64,000 nt of DNA, taken from assembly GCA_033065855.1 (NCBI GenBank), contig JAVXUO010002995.1, positions 124,001 to 188,000 on the forward strand. The letters run 5' to 3'. This document shows, piece after piece, positions 46,530-57,213 of this stretch. This DNA is from Escallonia rubra. Lineage: Eukaryota; Streptophyta; Magnoliopsida; Escalloniales; Escalloniaceae. Position 1 is the stretch's first letter. Each line of letters begins with the position of its first letter. The notes below the pieces were generated by a model, which worked only from the letters and a program-made list of their open reading frames with translations, made no database searches and was not told the origin of the DNA. The position numbers and the translations under genes were made by a program.

Positions 46530-47000
46530 CTCCCCCCCCCCCCCCTCACCCCCAAGCCCATTTGGCCATTTCTGTCTCAACACCATCGACAGCACCCCTT
46601 CCCCTTCCCCGTCGCCCCCACCCTCCCCCTTCCCTTTCCCGTCGCCGGCGTCGCCTTCCCTCGAGATGGCGCCGGTGATAAATCCCGGGCGGTGGTGGCA
46701 GTTGCGAGATGCTTGCGGCGCTGAGGCGTTGGTGATGGCGCTCGGTGAAGGAGGGTGGGGCTGCTGATCAGAATTGCTGGCCGGCGATTGGCTGCTGACC
46801 GGACGGTTGCAGTGGTAACGGCACGGTTGCATCGGCGCGATGCTCGCAGAGGCACGATGAAGGGGCATTTCGGTGAAGGCGCGGGGAACGAAGTTAGTCG
46901 TCGGCGACCGCGTGTGCTGCCGGTAGTGGGGCTGCCATGGCGTGTAAGAGGGAAGGGACTGCCGGCGTAGGGTGAGGGGAAGGGGCTGCCGGCGAGTTAG
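46530..47000. other. GC-rich captured-looking segment inside the Mutator-like element
   Basis: Strongly GC-rich in a region that is otherwise very AT-rich. It starts after a C run at 46530-46545. Frames on both strands (for example Arg/Ala-rich products at 46577-46855 minus and 46755-46970 plus) match no family I recognise. Mutator-like elements are known to carry GC-rich gene fragments, so capture is plausible, but the source is unknown. Confidence 0.45.
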
Positions 47001-47097
47001 CCGGGGAAGACAAAATAATTATTCTAAAAACCTTAATCCAAAAATCCTTAATCCTAATTTGAACATTTGAACATTTAAACTATTATATTGGATATTT

Positions 47098-47345
47098 TTC
47101 AAGAACACCCTAATTTACAAATTAGGGTTTCAAGAAAACCCTAATTTACAAATTAGGGTTTCAAGAAAACCCTAATTTTGGGTTTCAAGAAAACCCTAAT
47201 TTGTAAATTAGGGTTTCAAGAAAACCCTAATTTGCAAATTAGGCTTTCAAGAATATCCTAATTTGCAAATTAGGCTTTCAAGAATATCCTAATTTGCAAA
47301 TTAGGCTTTCAAGAATATCCTAATTTGCAAATTAGGGTTTCAATA
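47098..47345. repeat. 31-bp tandem array of palindromic units with telomere-like words
   Basis: About eight units of CAAGAAAACCCTAATTTGC then AAATTAGGGTTT, each an imperfect inverted repeat pairing CCCTAATTT with AAATTAGGG. One unit is shortened to 24 bp, and the last three carry ATATCCTAA in place of AACCCTAA. The CCCTAA/TTAGGG words echo the plant telomere repeat, but spacing and symmetry differ from telomeric DNA. Confidence 0.85.
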
Positions 47346-49000
47346 ATATCTTAAAACTAAAACTGATAAATAAATCATATATAATAATAAACAAATATTT
47401 TTCAATATATACAGTACAAGGGGTAGTATCGTCATTTTAAAAATACATATTGATGACATCATACAAAAAGTATAATTTTTGGATGGAACCCTAACGGATG
47501 GACACGACTGATACAGTTTAAAAGTGTTTGGTCACAGAATGATACATTTTGAAACTTGTTGTCCTTGACTGTAATTATACCCTAACCTCAGGGATATAAG
47601 TGTAATTTGCCTAATTTTTTAATAATGAATTAAAGTAAAGAGTAAAATAGAGAAGAAAAAGAAAAGAATACCAAAACAAAAAGGATTCTTGAAACTTGGA
47701 CTCTAAATAAAGAGACCAACTAAGTTAGGGGACTATCACATGCAAAGTTGAAGTAGGTAGAGTTTTAGAAGGTGTATAATTAGTTTCTTAGTTTTATAAA
47801 GTTTAACAATATTGCGTACATTATACTTACAAGTTTTGAATAATAAATTACAGTAAATAGTTAAATAGAAAAGTCGGGCCAATTATCATACTAAAAAATT
47901 AGTAAGTAGGGTATGATTTTCGTAAGTGTTTTTAAGAAGTTAGTAGTCCACATTGAAGCCTTTTTGAATTATGTAGAGATTTAAAAGAAGTAGATTTAGT
48001 TTTTAAATTTTATATGATCTACAAAAGTTGGGCCAATGATCATACTAAAGAATTAGTAAGTAGGGTATGATTTTTGTATTTTATATTTTTTAGATTTTAT
48101 ATTGTTATTTTAAATTACTTTTGAGGTTTTAATAATCAAAATTAAGGCTTAGCGTATAAGTATATTGATTAGGTAGAGTTTTAGAAGATTTATAATTAGT
48201 TTCTTAGTTTTATAAAGTTTTAAAAAATTGCATAAATTATACCTACGAAATTTTTAATAATGAATTAAAGTAAAGAGTTAAATAGAGAAGAAAAAAAAAA
48301 GAATACCAAAAGAAATAGGATTCTTGAATCTTGGACTCTAAATAAAGAGACCAACTAAGTTAGGGGACTATCATATGAAAAGTTGAAGTAGGTAGAGTTT
48401 TAGAAGATTTATAATTAGTTTCTTAGTTTTATAAAGTTTAAAAAAATTATACTTACAAATTTTTAATAATAAATTTTAGTAAAGAGTTAAATAGAAAAGT
48501 TAGGCCAATGATCATACTAAAAAATTAGTAAGTAGGGTATGATTTTCGTATTTTACATTTTTGAGATTTTATATTGTTATTTTAAAGTACTTTTGGGGTT
48601 TCAATAATCAAAATTAAGGCCTAATGTATAAGTATATTGAATAAGTAGAGTTTTAGGAGGTGTATAATTAGTTTCTTAGTTTTATAAAGTTTTAAGATAT
48701 TGCATAAATTATACCTACGAATTTTTTAATAATAAATTATAGTAAAGGGTTAACTATAGTAGAAAAGGAAAAGAATACCAAAATAAATAAGATTCTTGAA
48801 TTTGATATATCTAATTCAAAAGAGTTGGATTCTAAATAAAGAGACCAATTAAGTTGGGGGACTATCACATGCAAAGTTGAAGCTGACGTGTCAGAAGGAG
48901 GATACTCTTAAAAAGTCCTACTTGTAGCAAAGATAGAGTTCCAAAAATTCAATGTGTCGCAATTTTAAACAAAGGTTTCAGCTTTTTATATATATATAGA

Positions 49001-50285
49001 TTGGAAGTTGTAATAAAAACTTATCAAAAATATTTTTTCTTGAAAAGATTTATCTTGGGACGTTGGAAAGCACCCTAAATAATATATAACAACTCAGAAA
49101 AGCGTCCCAACATGGCCTAATGTGGTGCACCTTTTAGGACGTTGAATTGTGCTTTGTCAGGCTTTACTATTGCTGAGTCGCTTATGTGCGCTGTAATAAC
49201 TTATTGTGACGACCTCTACTAGGGTGACGTTAAGACACCATTCAAAGCGCTCTTATATGATACTTGTAAGGACGCTAGGTGTAAGGCGAGCTTACCATGG
49301 AAGTGTGGATAGAGAAAGGAGCATTAGAAATGGAGAAGTTTGAATATTTTGGTGGAGTAATTGGTATAATGGGGATGAAGAGGAGATTAGTGGGGTAGAG
49401 CGGTTATTTTGTTAAATGTTGAGAATTTTTCAACATTGACCTTAATTAACTATGTTTTATTTGATATTAGTACGTTATAACACGGTATAATTTGAAGTTA
49501 AAAAAGAATTTACCATAAGGGTTACCTTAACCTAGTGTCTCTGGCCTCAGACATTGTGAGGCATCCCCCTGCAACCTCTTGATATGATCAATTTCTCTGT
49601 GGCTTCCGAGTCAGAGCTATGGATCCCACGTTAGCCTTTTTCCCTTAAGATTGGCTTCTTTGACAAAGCAAGATTAGGAAATATATTGAGTTGTCGTTGT
49701 CTCTTGGTTGGGGGGGGGGGGGGCGTAAACGTAAGTCAGATAACTGTAGATATAAAAGTGCTGTTGAAATAAGTTGCTATATGGTGCCCTTCAATGTACT
49801 TGGACAAAGCCCGATAATGGACGGCATTAGTCTTCAGCCACTGACTCAAGCGATAATAATAATTAGATAACGGAGACTTTGGGAGTGAAAGTCTGGAAGA
49901 ATTATTTAGACATTAGGAGTCTTTCCTACAAACGAGTTGGACATTAAGCGTATTTAACACAAACGAGTTGGCCATTAAGTGTATTTAACTGGTACACATT
50001 TTTCATGTTTACAGGAAAACAAATTATTGTGAGGATAAAATGACAAAACAGGCAGATGATTAACAACAGGGATACCAGATATAGAATCATGAGCTGATCT
50101 TTTTGTCAAACTTCATGTACCACGAAATTAGTGGTAAACTCACCCCACGATGTGTGACTCTACACCACGTTGTTTAAATACAATTCTTCTATGTTTATAA
50201 AAGAAAATCAACTCGAGCAATAATAATATAATAACGGCGACTATGGGATTGAAAGTCCACAAGAAATATTTAGACATATCCTGGC
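49001..50285. other. Intergenic stretch right of the Helitron
   Basis: No gene. Contains a G run (about 49711-49723) and two diverged copies of a host repeat, 49848-49940 and 50214-50293 (AATAATAAT...AACGG(A/C)GACT(T/A)TGGGA, then TGAAAGTC and TTTAGACAT). The second copy is cut at 50293 by the 10.5 kb insertion. Confidence 0.6.
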
Positions 50286-50730
50286 ACTAGGAGTGTGTTT
50301 GGATGTGGAATTTTGAAATACTGAGTACTTTTAAATTCTCTTATTTTGAAATTCATTCATTTACAAATCCCATCATTACAAAACATTTTGTTTGGAATTT
50401 TTATTTTATGAATTCTTACTGGGTATTTCTTATGAGTATTAATGCATTCAAGACTTTCTTAAAAAGAAAAAGGATACAAATAAGCTGTTAAAAGAGTGGG
50501 GAGCAGATATCTTAAAAAGTACTGGAAAATATATATCCTAGAAATTAGGCATAAATTACGTAGGGACTGTACGTTTACCCAATTTCGTCTTCAATTTGTA
50601 ATGATGATAAAAAAGATGCATTTTTTCGTGTATTTTTATTTTTTTTAATTTCGTTTTGAATAAAAAATTCAAACAGTAGTGAAAAAAATGAAAACGTTTT
50701 CACCATTTTTCAGTGCTCGGATTCTCTGTC

Positions 50731-50744
50731 ATCAGAGAATACCA
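50731..50744. repeat. Target-site duplication, LINE-B, left copy
   Basis: ATCAGAGAATACCA, repeated at 56867-56880 directly after the poly-A tail. Confidence 0.9.
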
Positions 50745-50856
50745 GTAACGTGCTTTCAGTGTGGATCTCCCAACAATTCGACTGTTTCATAACTTTTTCT
50801 CTACTGTAGAAAGCCTTCTCTACTGTAGAAAGCTTCTTTAGGGAAGGAAAGTGAGA

Positions 50857-52680
50857 ATGGTTCCCGATCCAGGCGATGCTGACGATCCTGTTTATAGAGG
50901 TCAAGGTCCTATCCTTTCCCCTGGGAGAGATCTCCTTATGAAGGACTCAAGTCCTCCCTCGTCTCTAAAGCTGAACCAGGGAACAGAGTCCCCCTGTTTT
51001 CAAGTCTCGAAACCAAAGTCATACCGTGACATTGTATCTACATCTCGTGGAAGAGAGATTGATTTCGAAGGTTACATGGAGGATTCAACATCTGATGAAG
51101 ATGAAGAAGAACAAGGCAACCTGCAAGAAGGCAACCTGCCTCTAGGTGGGGAGTTCATCGATAACCCACTAAAACCGAACATATCTCTGTCGCCCAAGCT
51201 CATCCGGAAGATTAGGAAGAAATGGGAAGGTACTTTAATTGTCAAGCTGTTGGGTAAATTGATTGGATTTCGAGCTCTCTCGACTAGACTCCGATCCATA
51301 TGGAATCTTCAAGGGGATTTCGAGCTTATCGATCTGGATGGGGGTTTTTTCCTTGTGAAATTTGATTACATACAGGATTATCAATATGTAGCTAGTGGAG
51401 GACCTTGGATAATCCTGAACCACTACCTCACGGTCCGAAAGTGGGAACCCAATTTTAAGCCATCGGAAGCCTCTCCATCTAGAACGGCCATTTGGATTCG
51501 TCTCCCGGAGCTGCCTATTGAATACTACAATGAAAGGGTTTTGTTGAAGATAGCTAAGAGATTCGGTAAACCCCTGAAAATTGACCTAAACACGACGACT
51601 TCAATCCGGGGGAAGTATGCTCAGATCTGTGTTGAGATGGATTTGAATCAACCCCTCATTCCTGCGTTTGTAATATGTGGAAGGGAATTCAAGGTTGAAT
51701 ACGAATATCTGAATAACATCTGTTTTAGCTGTGGATGTGTGGGACACCGCCGGGAACTTTGCCCGGAGAAGAGAATGAAGATGCCAGAAAATCTGAACGG
51801 AATGGACCAAACAGACTCCCGTAGAAGTGACGTCACTAGCCACGTGAATGAGGAACGGGTGACAACCGACTATTTCCAACGGATACTTGAACCAACGGCT
51901 CCAAATGAGTTTGGACCGTGGATGCTTGCCAAAAGGAGGCCTCGCAGACCTCCAGTGTTAAGGCCCAACAATGGGGCCCAGAAATCTAACCGTTTTCAAG
52001 CCTTTCAAAACACGGGGGAGAAAAAAAACAACCAAAGTGTGAATCTAGAACTCGTGCTCTCCCCGAAGCCCGCAATTGAGAAATCCCTAAGCCCTGATCC
52101 AGTTCAGGCTAGCCCCCGTTGCATGGCCCAAGTTAACTTGGCCCAAGAAGATATAAGCCTTGAAGCCCAATTGACTCATTCTAGCTTCCCCATCAGGGGA
52201 ACATCCAGGCCGTCCGATGAAAGTATGTATCCTATGGTGGAGGAACCTCCTCTGATTTCTAAGGAGATAAGCCTATCCCTTCAGAATCACCCAACCGATC
52301 AAACTTCTTGTTCCACGCCTATTCCCCATCTCCTCGAGATTACCCCGTACGTTCACCGCCTTGGCCAGATCCCCTGCACTAGTCAACCGGTGTTAATGGA
52401 GACTGTTGAGGTTCATCCAAACAGATCTTTAGGTAGAGAACCCCCCAAACCCCCCTCCCTATTACACCAACCAGAGAGTACCCGTCATCAATCCCCTTCT
52501 CTGCGTCACCGATCTTTCTCTCCGGAGGCCAGGAGAGGTAGATCGGATATATCTTCTGTTTCTGATCTTCATGAAGAGGACACTAGAGAAGTGTTGAAGG
52601 TCAAGGGATCCAGAACCCTTCGTCATGAAAGAATAACCATGAAAGATGGCCCGATTCAACAAATGGATCCCCAGGATTAA
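50857..52680 (+). CDS. LINE-B ORF1: DUF4283 and CCHC zinc-knuckle protein (607 aa)
   Basis: RNA-binding partner of the LINE ribonucleoprotein. The ATG at 50857 (MVPDPGDADDP) is chosen as the first ATG of the open frame. Residue numbers below count from it. An acidic region (TSDEDEEEQ) near 80 is followed by DUF4283 at about 123-265 (LIGFRALSTRLRSIWNLQGD, GGPWIILNHYLTVRKWEPNF, IRLPELPIEYYNERVL). The knuckle CFSCGCVGHRRELC follows at 289-302. The remaining half is Ser/Pro/Arg-rich and probably disordered. There are no stops or frame changes, so this ORF should be translatable. It lies 39 nt upstream of ORF2 on the same strand, an arrangement that in L1 elements implies reinitiation or a bicistronic RNA. 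Confidence 0.92.
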   Translation: MVPDPGDADDPVYRGQGPILSPGRDLLMKDSSPPSSLKLNQGTESPCFQVSKPKSYRDIVSTSRGREIDFEGYMEDSTSDEDEEEQGNLQEGNLPLGGEFIDNPLKPNISLSPKLIRKIRKKWEGTLIVKLLGKLIGFRALSTRLRSIWNLQGDFELIDLDGGFFLVKFDYIQDYQYVASGGPWIILNHYLTVRKWEPNFKPSEASPSRTAIWIRLPELPIEYYNERVLLKIAKRFGKPLKIDLNTTTSIRGKYAQICVEMDLNQPLIPAFVICGREFKVEYEYLNNICFSCGCVGHRRELCPEKRMKMPENLNGMDQTDSRRSDVTSHVNEERVTTDYFQRILEPTAPNEFGPWMLAKRRPRRPPVLRPNNGAQKSNRFQAFQNTGEKKNNQSVNLELVLSPKPAIEKSLSPDPVQASPRCMAQVNLAQEDISLEAQLTHSSFPIRGTSRPSDESMYPMVEEPPLISKEISLSLQNHPTDQTSCSTPIPHLLEITPYVHRLGQIPCTSQPVLMETVEVHPNRSLGREPPKPPSLLHQPESTRHQSPSLRHRSFSPEARRGRSDISSVSDLHEEDTREVLKVKGSRTLRHERITMKDGPIQQMDPQD

Positions 52681-52719
52681 TTTTCTCATGGTTGCTTTCC
52701 CCTTTTCCCATTTAGTTTT

Positions 52720-55700
52720 ATGGATTTTATGTTTTGGAATTGTAATGGTGCCGGTAACAATAAGTTCAGAAGGGATTTTCGGGAGATGGTGAGAAGATTT
52801 AAACCTTCGGTGGTGGCGATCTTCGAACCGATTGTTAAGATGGAGCAGATGGGAGATTTCTTCTCCAACTTGGATTTCTCGGATCATTTGGCCATGGATC
52901 CCGAAGGACGATCTGGGGGCATTTGGCTGCTGTGGAACTCCAGATGCATAACTATTTCGATCATCCAGGCTCTTCCTCAAGTCGTCCATGCCCTGGTTTC
53001 TAACCCTAGTTCTGATAACTAGATCCTGTCTACGATTTATGCCAGCCCGAACTGGGCTAAGCGCAAAGAACTCTGGGAAGACCTTAAAGTCTTTGCGGCC
53101 AGTATCTCCATCCCGTGGCTGCTGGGTGGGGACTTTAATGATATAGCGGATTTGAGCGAAAGGAAGGGTAGCCGCGACTTACTGGACTGCAGCAGAATTA
53201 AAAGGTTCAACGATAACATTAACCAATGTAACTTGGTGGACCTGGGTTGCTGTGGACCAAGACTGACATGGACGGATGGCAGAAAGGGAATGGCGAACAC
53301 CCAAAAAAGGCTGGACCGGGCTATGGCCAACCCTGAATGGTGCATCAAATTCCCAAATAATCAGGTGTACAACTTTCCTAGAATTTCTTCTGATCACTGT
53401 CCTATATTTTTGAGCTGTTCTGGTAGTTTCGTTCATTCGAAGAGAATCAAACCTTTTAGATTCGAGGTTGCCTGGGCGACCCATGAAGGTCTTCTTCCCA
53501 TTGTGGAAGAGGCCTGGAGGCCTAATAATAATAATATTCAGAACCTGAGTCAGAATATAATTTTGTTTAGAAACAAAGTCCAGGTGTGGAATAAGAATAC
53601 CTTTGGGAACATATTCCATCGAAAAAATAGATTGTGGTCCAGACTTGTTGGCATCCAAAAAGCCTTATCTGTTAATTCTTCCCACAACCTTCATCTGCTT
53701 GAGAAGGAGCTTAGAAACGAGTACAATAGTACTCTGCTCCAGGAACAACTTTTGTGGTTCCAAAAGTCTAGAGTTAAGTCCTTGGAATTAGGTGATAGAA
53801 ATACTAGATTTTTTCACATGTCGACTGTGATTAGAAGGAAAAGAAACAAGATCGAAACTCTTAAAAATGAGCTTGGGAATTGGATTACTAATCAGCAAGA
53901 CCTCGCGAATCACATAAGCAAATACTTTCAGGAGCTGTTTAACCTTNAAACCTTTGATCCCCAGGATATTAATGATATTTATATTGATGTTAGGGGTCCC
54001 AAGATTGATGATCTTGAGTCCAGGATGTTATGGTCCCCTCTTGTTGACTGTGAAATTCATAGGGCCTTTCTTAATATTAGTCCCTACAAAGCCCCGGGCC
54101 CTGATGGTCTTAATGGCTTTTTCTTTCATAAGTATTGGGAGATCGTTGGGTCTTCTTGCTGCAAATTCATTAAGGATTGCTACAATAGTGGGATCATGCC
54201 TAGTGACAATAATCTTGCTTATGTGACCTTGATTCCTAAAGTTGATATTCCCCAAGATATTGCCCAGTTTAGGCCCATAAGTCTCCTTAATGTTACTTAT
54301 AAAGTCCTGTCTAAACTTTTGGTGACTAGATTGAGGCCTATCCTTCATAAAATTATTGGGCCTGCTCAGTGTAGTTTCATACCTGGTAGATCTACCATTG
54401 ATAACACCATCATTACTCAAGAGATTATTCACACCCTTAAACATGCTAAAGGGAAGAAAGGTGGGATGATTTTTAAAATTGATCTTGAGAAAGCTTATGA
54501 TAGAATGAGTTGGAATTTCATTGATCAAACTCTGAGATATTTCAACTTCCCCCTGAACTGGATTAATATCATTATGAGCTGCATTACTAGTGCCTCCATG
54601 TCTGTCCTTTGGAATGGTATTCCTTTACCCCCTTTTAAGCTTGGTAGGGGTTTAAGACAAGGAGATCCTTTGTCTCCTTATATTTTTGCCTTATGTATTG
54701 AGAGACTATCTCACATGATCCACCACATTAATAAGGACAAAAAGTGTCTTGGGTTGAGAGCTTCCAAAAATGGGCCTTTTATCTCTCATTTATTTTATGC
54801 TGATGATCTCATGTTATTTTGCTCGGAGAGTAATTATAATTGTGATACTTTCATGCATATTTTGAATGATTTTTGTTGCATGTCTGGGCAAAAGGTGAAC
54901 CTCCAGAAGTCCAAACTTTACTTATCCCCTAATGTCCCTAGTATTAGAGCTAAGGAACTTAGCCTCAGATGTGGTATCCCCCTCACTTCTAACATTGGGA
55001 CTTACCTGGGAATACATATGGTGCATAAGAGAGTTTCTAGAGGCCTTTATGATAGCATAATTAAAAAAATGCAGAGCAAACTTGCTGGTTGGAAAACTAA
55101 ATTCCTTTCTTTGGCTAGAAGATCTGTTTTAATACAATCTGTTACTTCTAATATGGCTAACCATGTGATACAAACCCAAATGCTGCCTAAGAAAATTACT
55201 GATGAGATGGATAGGTTAAATAGGAATTTCCTGTGGGGGGATACTGCTGCTGTCAAGAAAATTCACTTGGTTAATTGGAATAGTGTCTGTCAGCCTAAAA
55301 GAAATGGAGGGATTAACATTAGGAAAGCTCACCTAAACAACTTAGCCCTGACTTCTATGATCAGTTGGAAGCTTATTACCAATGAGGATCACCTGTGGGT
55401 TAAGGTTCTCAAGGCCAAATATTCTGAGAATGGTAATCACAGAAGTTGGCCAAAGAAAAGTGGGGGATCTCACATCTGGAGAAGTATTAGAGCCACCATG
55501 CCTGTTTTGAATGTGGGGGTTAAATGGAATGTTCATGATGGCAAGTCCATATCTTTTTGGCAGGACTGGTGGACTGGAAATGGGCCCATTAACCCTAACC
55601 CTGACCTTGAAACTACCTTGACTGTTGATAAGTTTATTTCTCTAGACAGGAGCTGGAAGGTTCAGGACCTATCTAGGTATATCTCTAGCAATATGATTCA

Positions 55701-56835
55701 GGCCATTACTAGGATCCATCTGCCTTTGCACCAACCTGAAGTGGACTTTCCTTTCTGGGGGGTTGTGGGTAATGGTAAGTTTTCAACCTCTAGTGCCTAT
55801 AGAATAACCTCTTCTCTGGATGTGAACAATGCCACATATCCTGAGTTTGATTGGATATGGAGGCTAAAGATCCCCCCGAAATTCAAAACTTTTCTGTGGA
55901 CCATCAACCATGGAAGGCTGCCTACTAATGAGCTGAGAGCTATTAGAAATTTCTGTCCTAATGCCATCTGTAGTAGATGCAAAATTGAAGCTGAAACTAT
56001 AGACCATACTCTTAGATCTTGTTCTAAAGCTAAAAGCTTATGGACAAATTTTTTTGACTCTAGTGTGTTTGAGCAGGAGCTTGGAACTAACATAATTGAT
56101 TGGATTAAAAGGAACCTGAAGGACTGTGATAATCAGTTGTTCATGAATCTAAATTGGAATTCTGTTTTTCTAGCTTGTATGTGGCAAATTTGGAAGGAAC
56201 GCAACAAAGAAAGCATTGAAGGGATCACCTTGCCTGTGTGGCAGTCTTGGAAAAGAGTGATGGAACTGGCTACTGATCTGGATTCGGCTAACAGTAAGCT
56301 CCCCCCCCTCCACTGTAAAACTCCTATGCTTATCAAATGGTTATTGCCAACTGCAGGTACCCTTAAATTCAACACTGATGGCTGTGCTAAAGGAAATCAA
56401 AGAGGTGGATATGGAGGCTTGATCCGTGATGACATTGGGCAATGGAAAGGTGGTTTCTTTGGAAGCATGTCCACGGAGGATAACCTGGAAGCTGAAATAC
56501 ATGGGATTTTCAAAGCTTTACAAATAATCAAAGAACAACAGCTCCGTGAAGTCACGGTTGAAACAGATTCCCTCATGGCGCAACAATTGATGACTACACC
56601 CGAGATCGAATCTTTTCATCCTTTATCTACTATTATTAGTGATTGTCGCTTTTTGCTCATAGCGACTAAGACTAGAATTAAACATGTTTTTAGAGAGGGC
56701 AACCACTGTGCTGATAAGCTAGCCAATCTAGGAACTAGATATGAGGGGGATTTTGTTTATCTCAACCAACCCCCGGTTGAACTTAGTTCTCTGCTTCTGG
56801 CTGATGTAATTGGGGTGGAATACCCTCGCAATTAG
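52720..56835 (+). pseudogene. LINE-B ORF2: endonuclease, reverse transcriptase, RNase H; one stop codon
   Basis: Starts MDFMFWNCNGAGNNKFRRDF (52720). Codon 101 is TAG (53020-53022), where the context SDN*ILSTIYASP suggests an original tryptophan. The rest is one open frame of more than 1,200 residues. Endonuclease motifs are VVAIFEPIVKM, GGIWLLWN, LLGGDFNDIADLSE and SSDHCPIFLS. Reverse transcriptase motifs are YKAPGPDGLNGFFF, FRPISLLNVTYKVLSKL, GLRQGDPLSPYIFALC and LFYADDLMLF. The zf-RVT finger is WTINHGRLPTN with ICSRCKIEAETIDHTLRSC. Plant-type RNase H follows with FNTDGCAKGN, NLEAEIHGIF, VETDSLMAQQL and FREGNHCADKLANLG, so the catalytic acids are kept. The undetermined base at 53947 makes a codon NAA, which is sense unless N is T. 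This is the only near-complete retroelement protein in the window. Confidence 0.92.
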
Positions 56836-56866
56836 GTTGTCTTTTGTTCCTTTTAATAAAAAAAAA

Positions 56867-56880
56867 ATCAGAGAATACCA
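56867..56880. repeat. Target-site duplication, LINE-B, right copy
   Basis: ATCAGAGAATACCA, same as 50731-50744; its first A is shared with the tail. Confidence 0.9.
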
Positions 56881-57059
56881 AATCCTTTCCACTATTCACA
56901 ATTTTTTGGCCGAGCCCTCTGACCCTAGCTGCAATGTCAAGTGGGAGACAGTCCCTAGCTCTCCCCTCTCTCTCTCCCTCTCACATTTATCTCCTCTACT
57001 TTCCATGAATAACAGCTCCTGAATTCATTCTCACGCCCTTCCCATATCTACCGAAATCA

Positions 57060-57213
57060 ATGGAAAAGCTGCACCGAGACGGATTGCCTTTGGCTGCCGA
57101 AGACCCAGTCTAGATACTATGGACACGACGCCGGTACCCGCCATCTCCCAAACAAGCACCCACCATTCCGTGACCAGAGAGAACGAAGTCCCATCTCCTG
57201 CACAACTCTTCAA
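57060..57213 (+). CDS. Possible first exon of an unrecognised gene
   Basis: Preceded by a CT-rich leader-like stretch (56960-57000). One frame is open from before 57050 and reads APRRIAFGCRRPSLDTMDTT then ENEVPSPAQLFK, ending at a donor-like CTTCAAG|GTTTTG. The sequence that follows (TTTCGTCGATCGATCCGCTA, T-rich) looks like a first intron. I do not recognise the product, and no second exon is found before the ALDH2B and PPR fragments. It may be another captured piece. A competing ATG at 57059 gives only a 17-residue frame. Confidence 0.3.

Larger units (their letters stand above)
46317..47612. mobile_element. Mutator-like element, 1296 bp, inserted in the Helitron
   Basis: Inverted ends of about 50 bp, GGGCAAATTACACTTATATC then CCTGAGGTT, match the inverse of the right end, which starts AGGCAAATTACAC. 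They are flanked by a 9-bp duplication, AATGTTTTA (46308-46316) and AATTTTTTA (47613-47621). Uninterrupted copies of the surrounding repeat at 48241 and 48714 read ACCTACGAA(A)TTTTT(T)AATAAT, confirming the pre-insertion site. The interior holds a GC-rich segment (46530-47000) and a 31-bp repeat array (47098-47345). No transposase is present. Confidence 0.9.
45980..48960 (-). repeat. Complex AT-rich repeat family inside the Helitron
   Basis: GGGCCAATGATCATACTAAA, then GAATTAGTAAGTAGGGTATG, recurs near 46090, 47876, 48030 and 48502. GGTAGAGTTTTAGAAG, followed by CTTAGTTTTATAAAGTTT and ATTATACCTACGAA, recurs near 46235, 47757, 48170, 48390 and 48643. TTGGACTCTAAATAAAGAGA with CCAACTAAGTTAGGGGACTA recurs near 47697, 48333 and 48826. 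Modules are shuffled and partly deleted, which suggests repeated unequal exchange or replication slippage. Confidence 0.85.
44013..49000 (-). mobile_element. Non-autonomous Helitron, about 5 kb, minus orientation
   Basis: Read on the minus strand it begins TCTATATATATATAAAAAGC after a host A (49001). It ends with a short hairpin (CCTGTG-TTG-CACGGG) about 8 nt before CTAG, followed by a host T (44012). A TC start, a subterminal hairpin, a CTRR end and insertion between A and T, without target duplication or inverted ends, are the Helitron signature. No Rep/helicase is present. About 3 kb of the interior is a family of AT-rich repeats (45980-48960), and a Mutator-like element is inserted at 46317. 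Confidence 0.72.
50745..56867 (+). mobile_element. LINE-B: nearly intact L1-type LINE, 6.1 kb
   Basis: Bounded by a 13-14 bp target duplication (TCAGAGAATACCA) and ending in TTTTAATAAAAAAAAAA. It has a 112-nt 5' leader, an uninterrupted ORF1 (50857-52680), a 39-nt gap, an ORF2 (52720-56835) with one in-frame TAG and one undetermined base, and a 3' untranslated region of about 20 nt before the tail. Domain order matches LINE-A, but the sequence is far better preserved, so the insertion is recent. It landed 150-200 bp upstream of the exon-like sequence at 57060. Confidence 0.95.
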
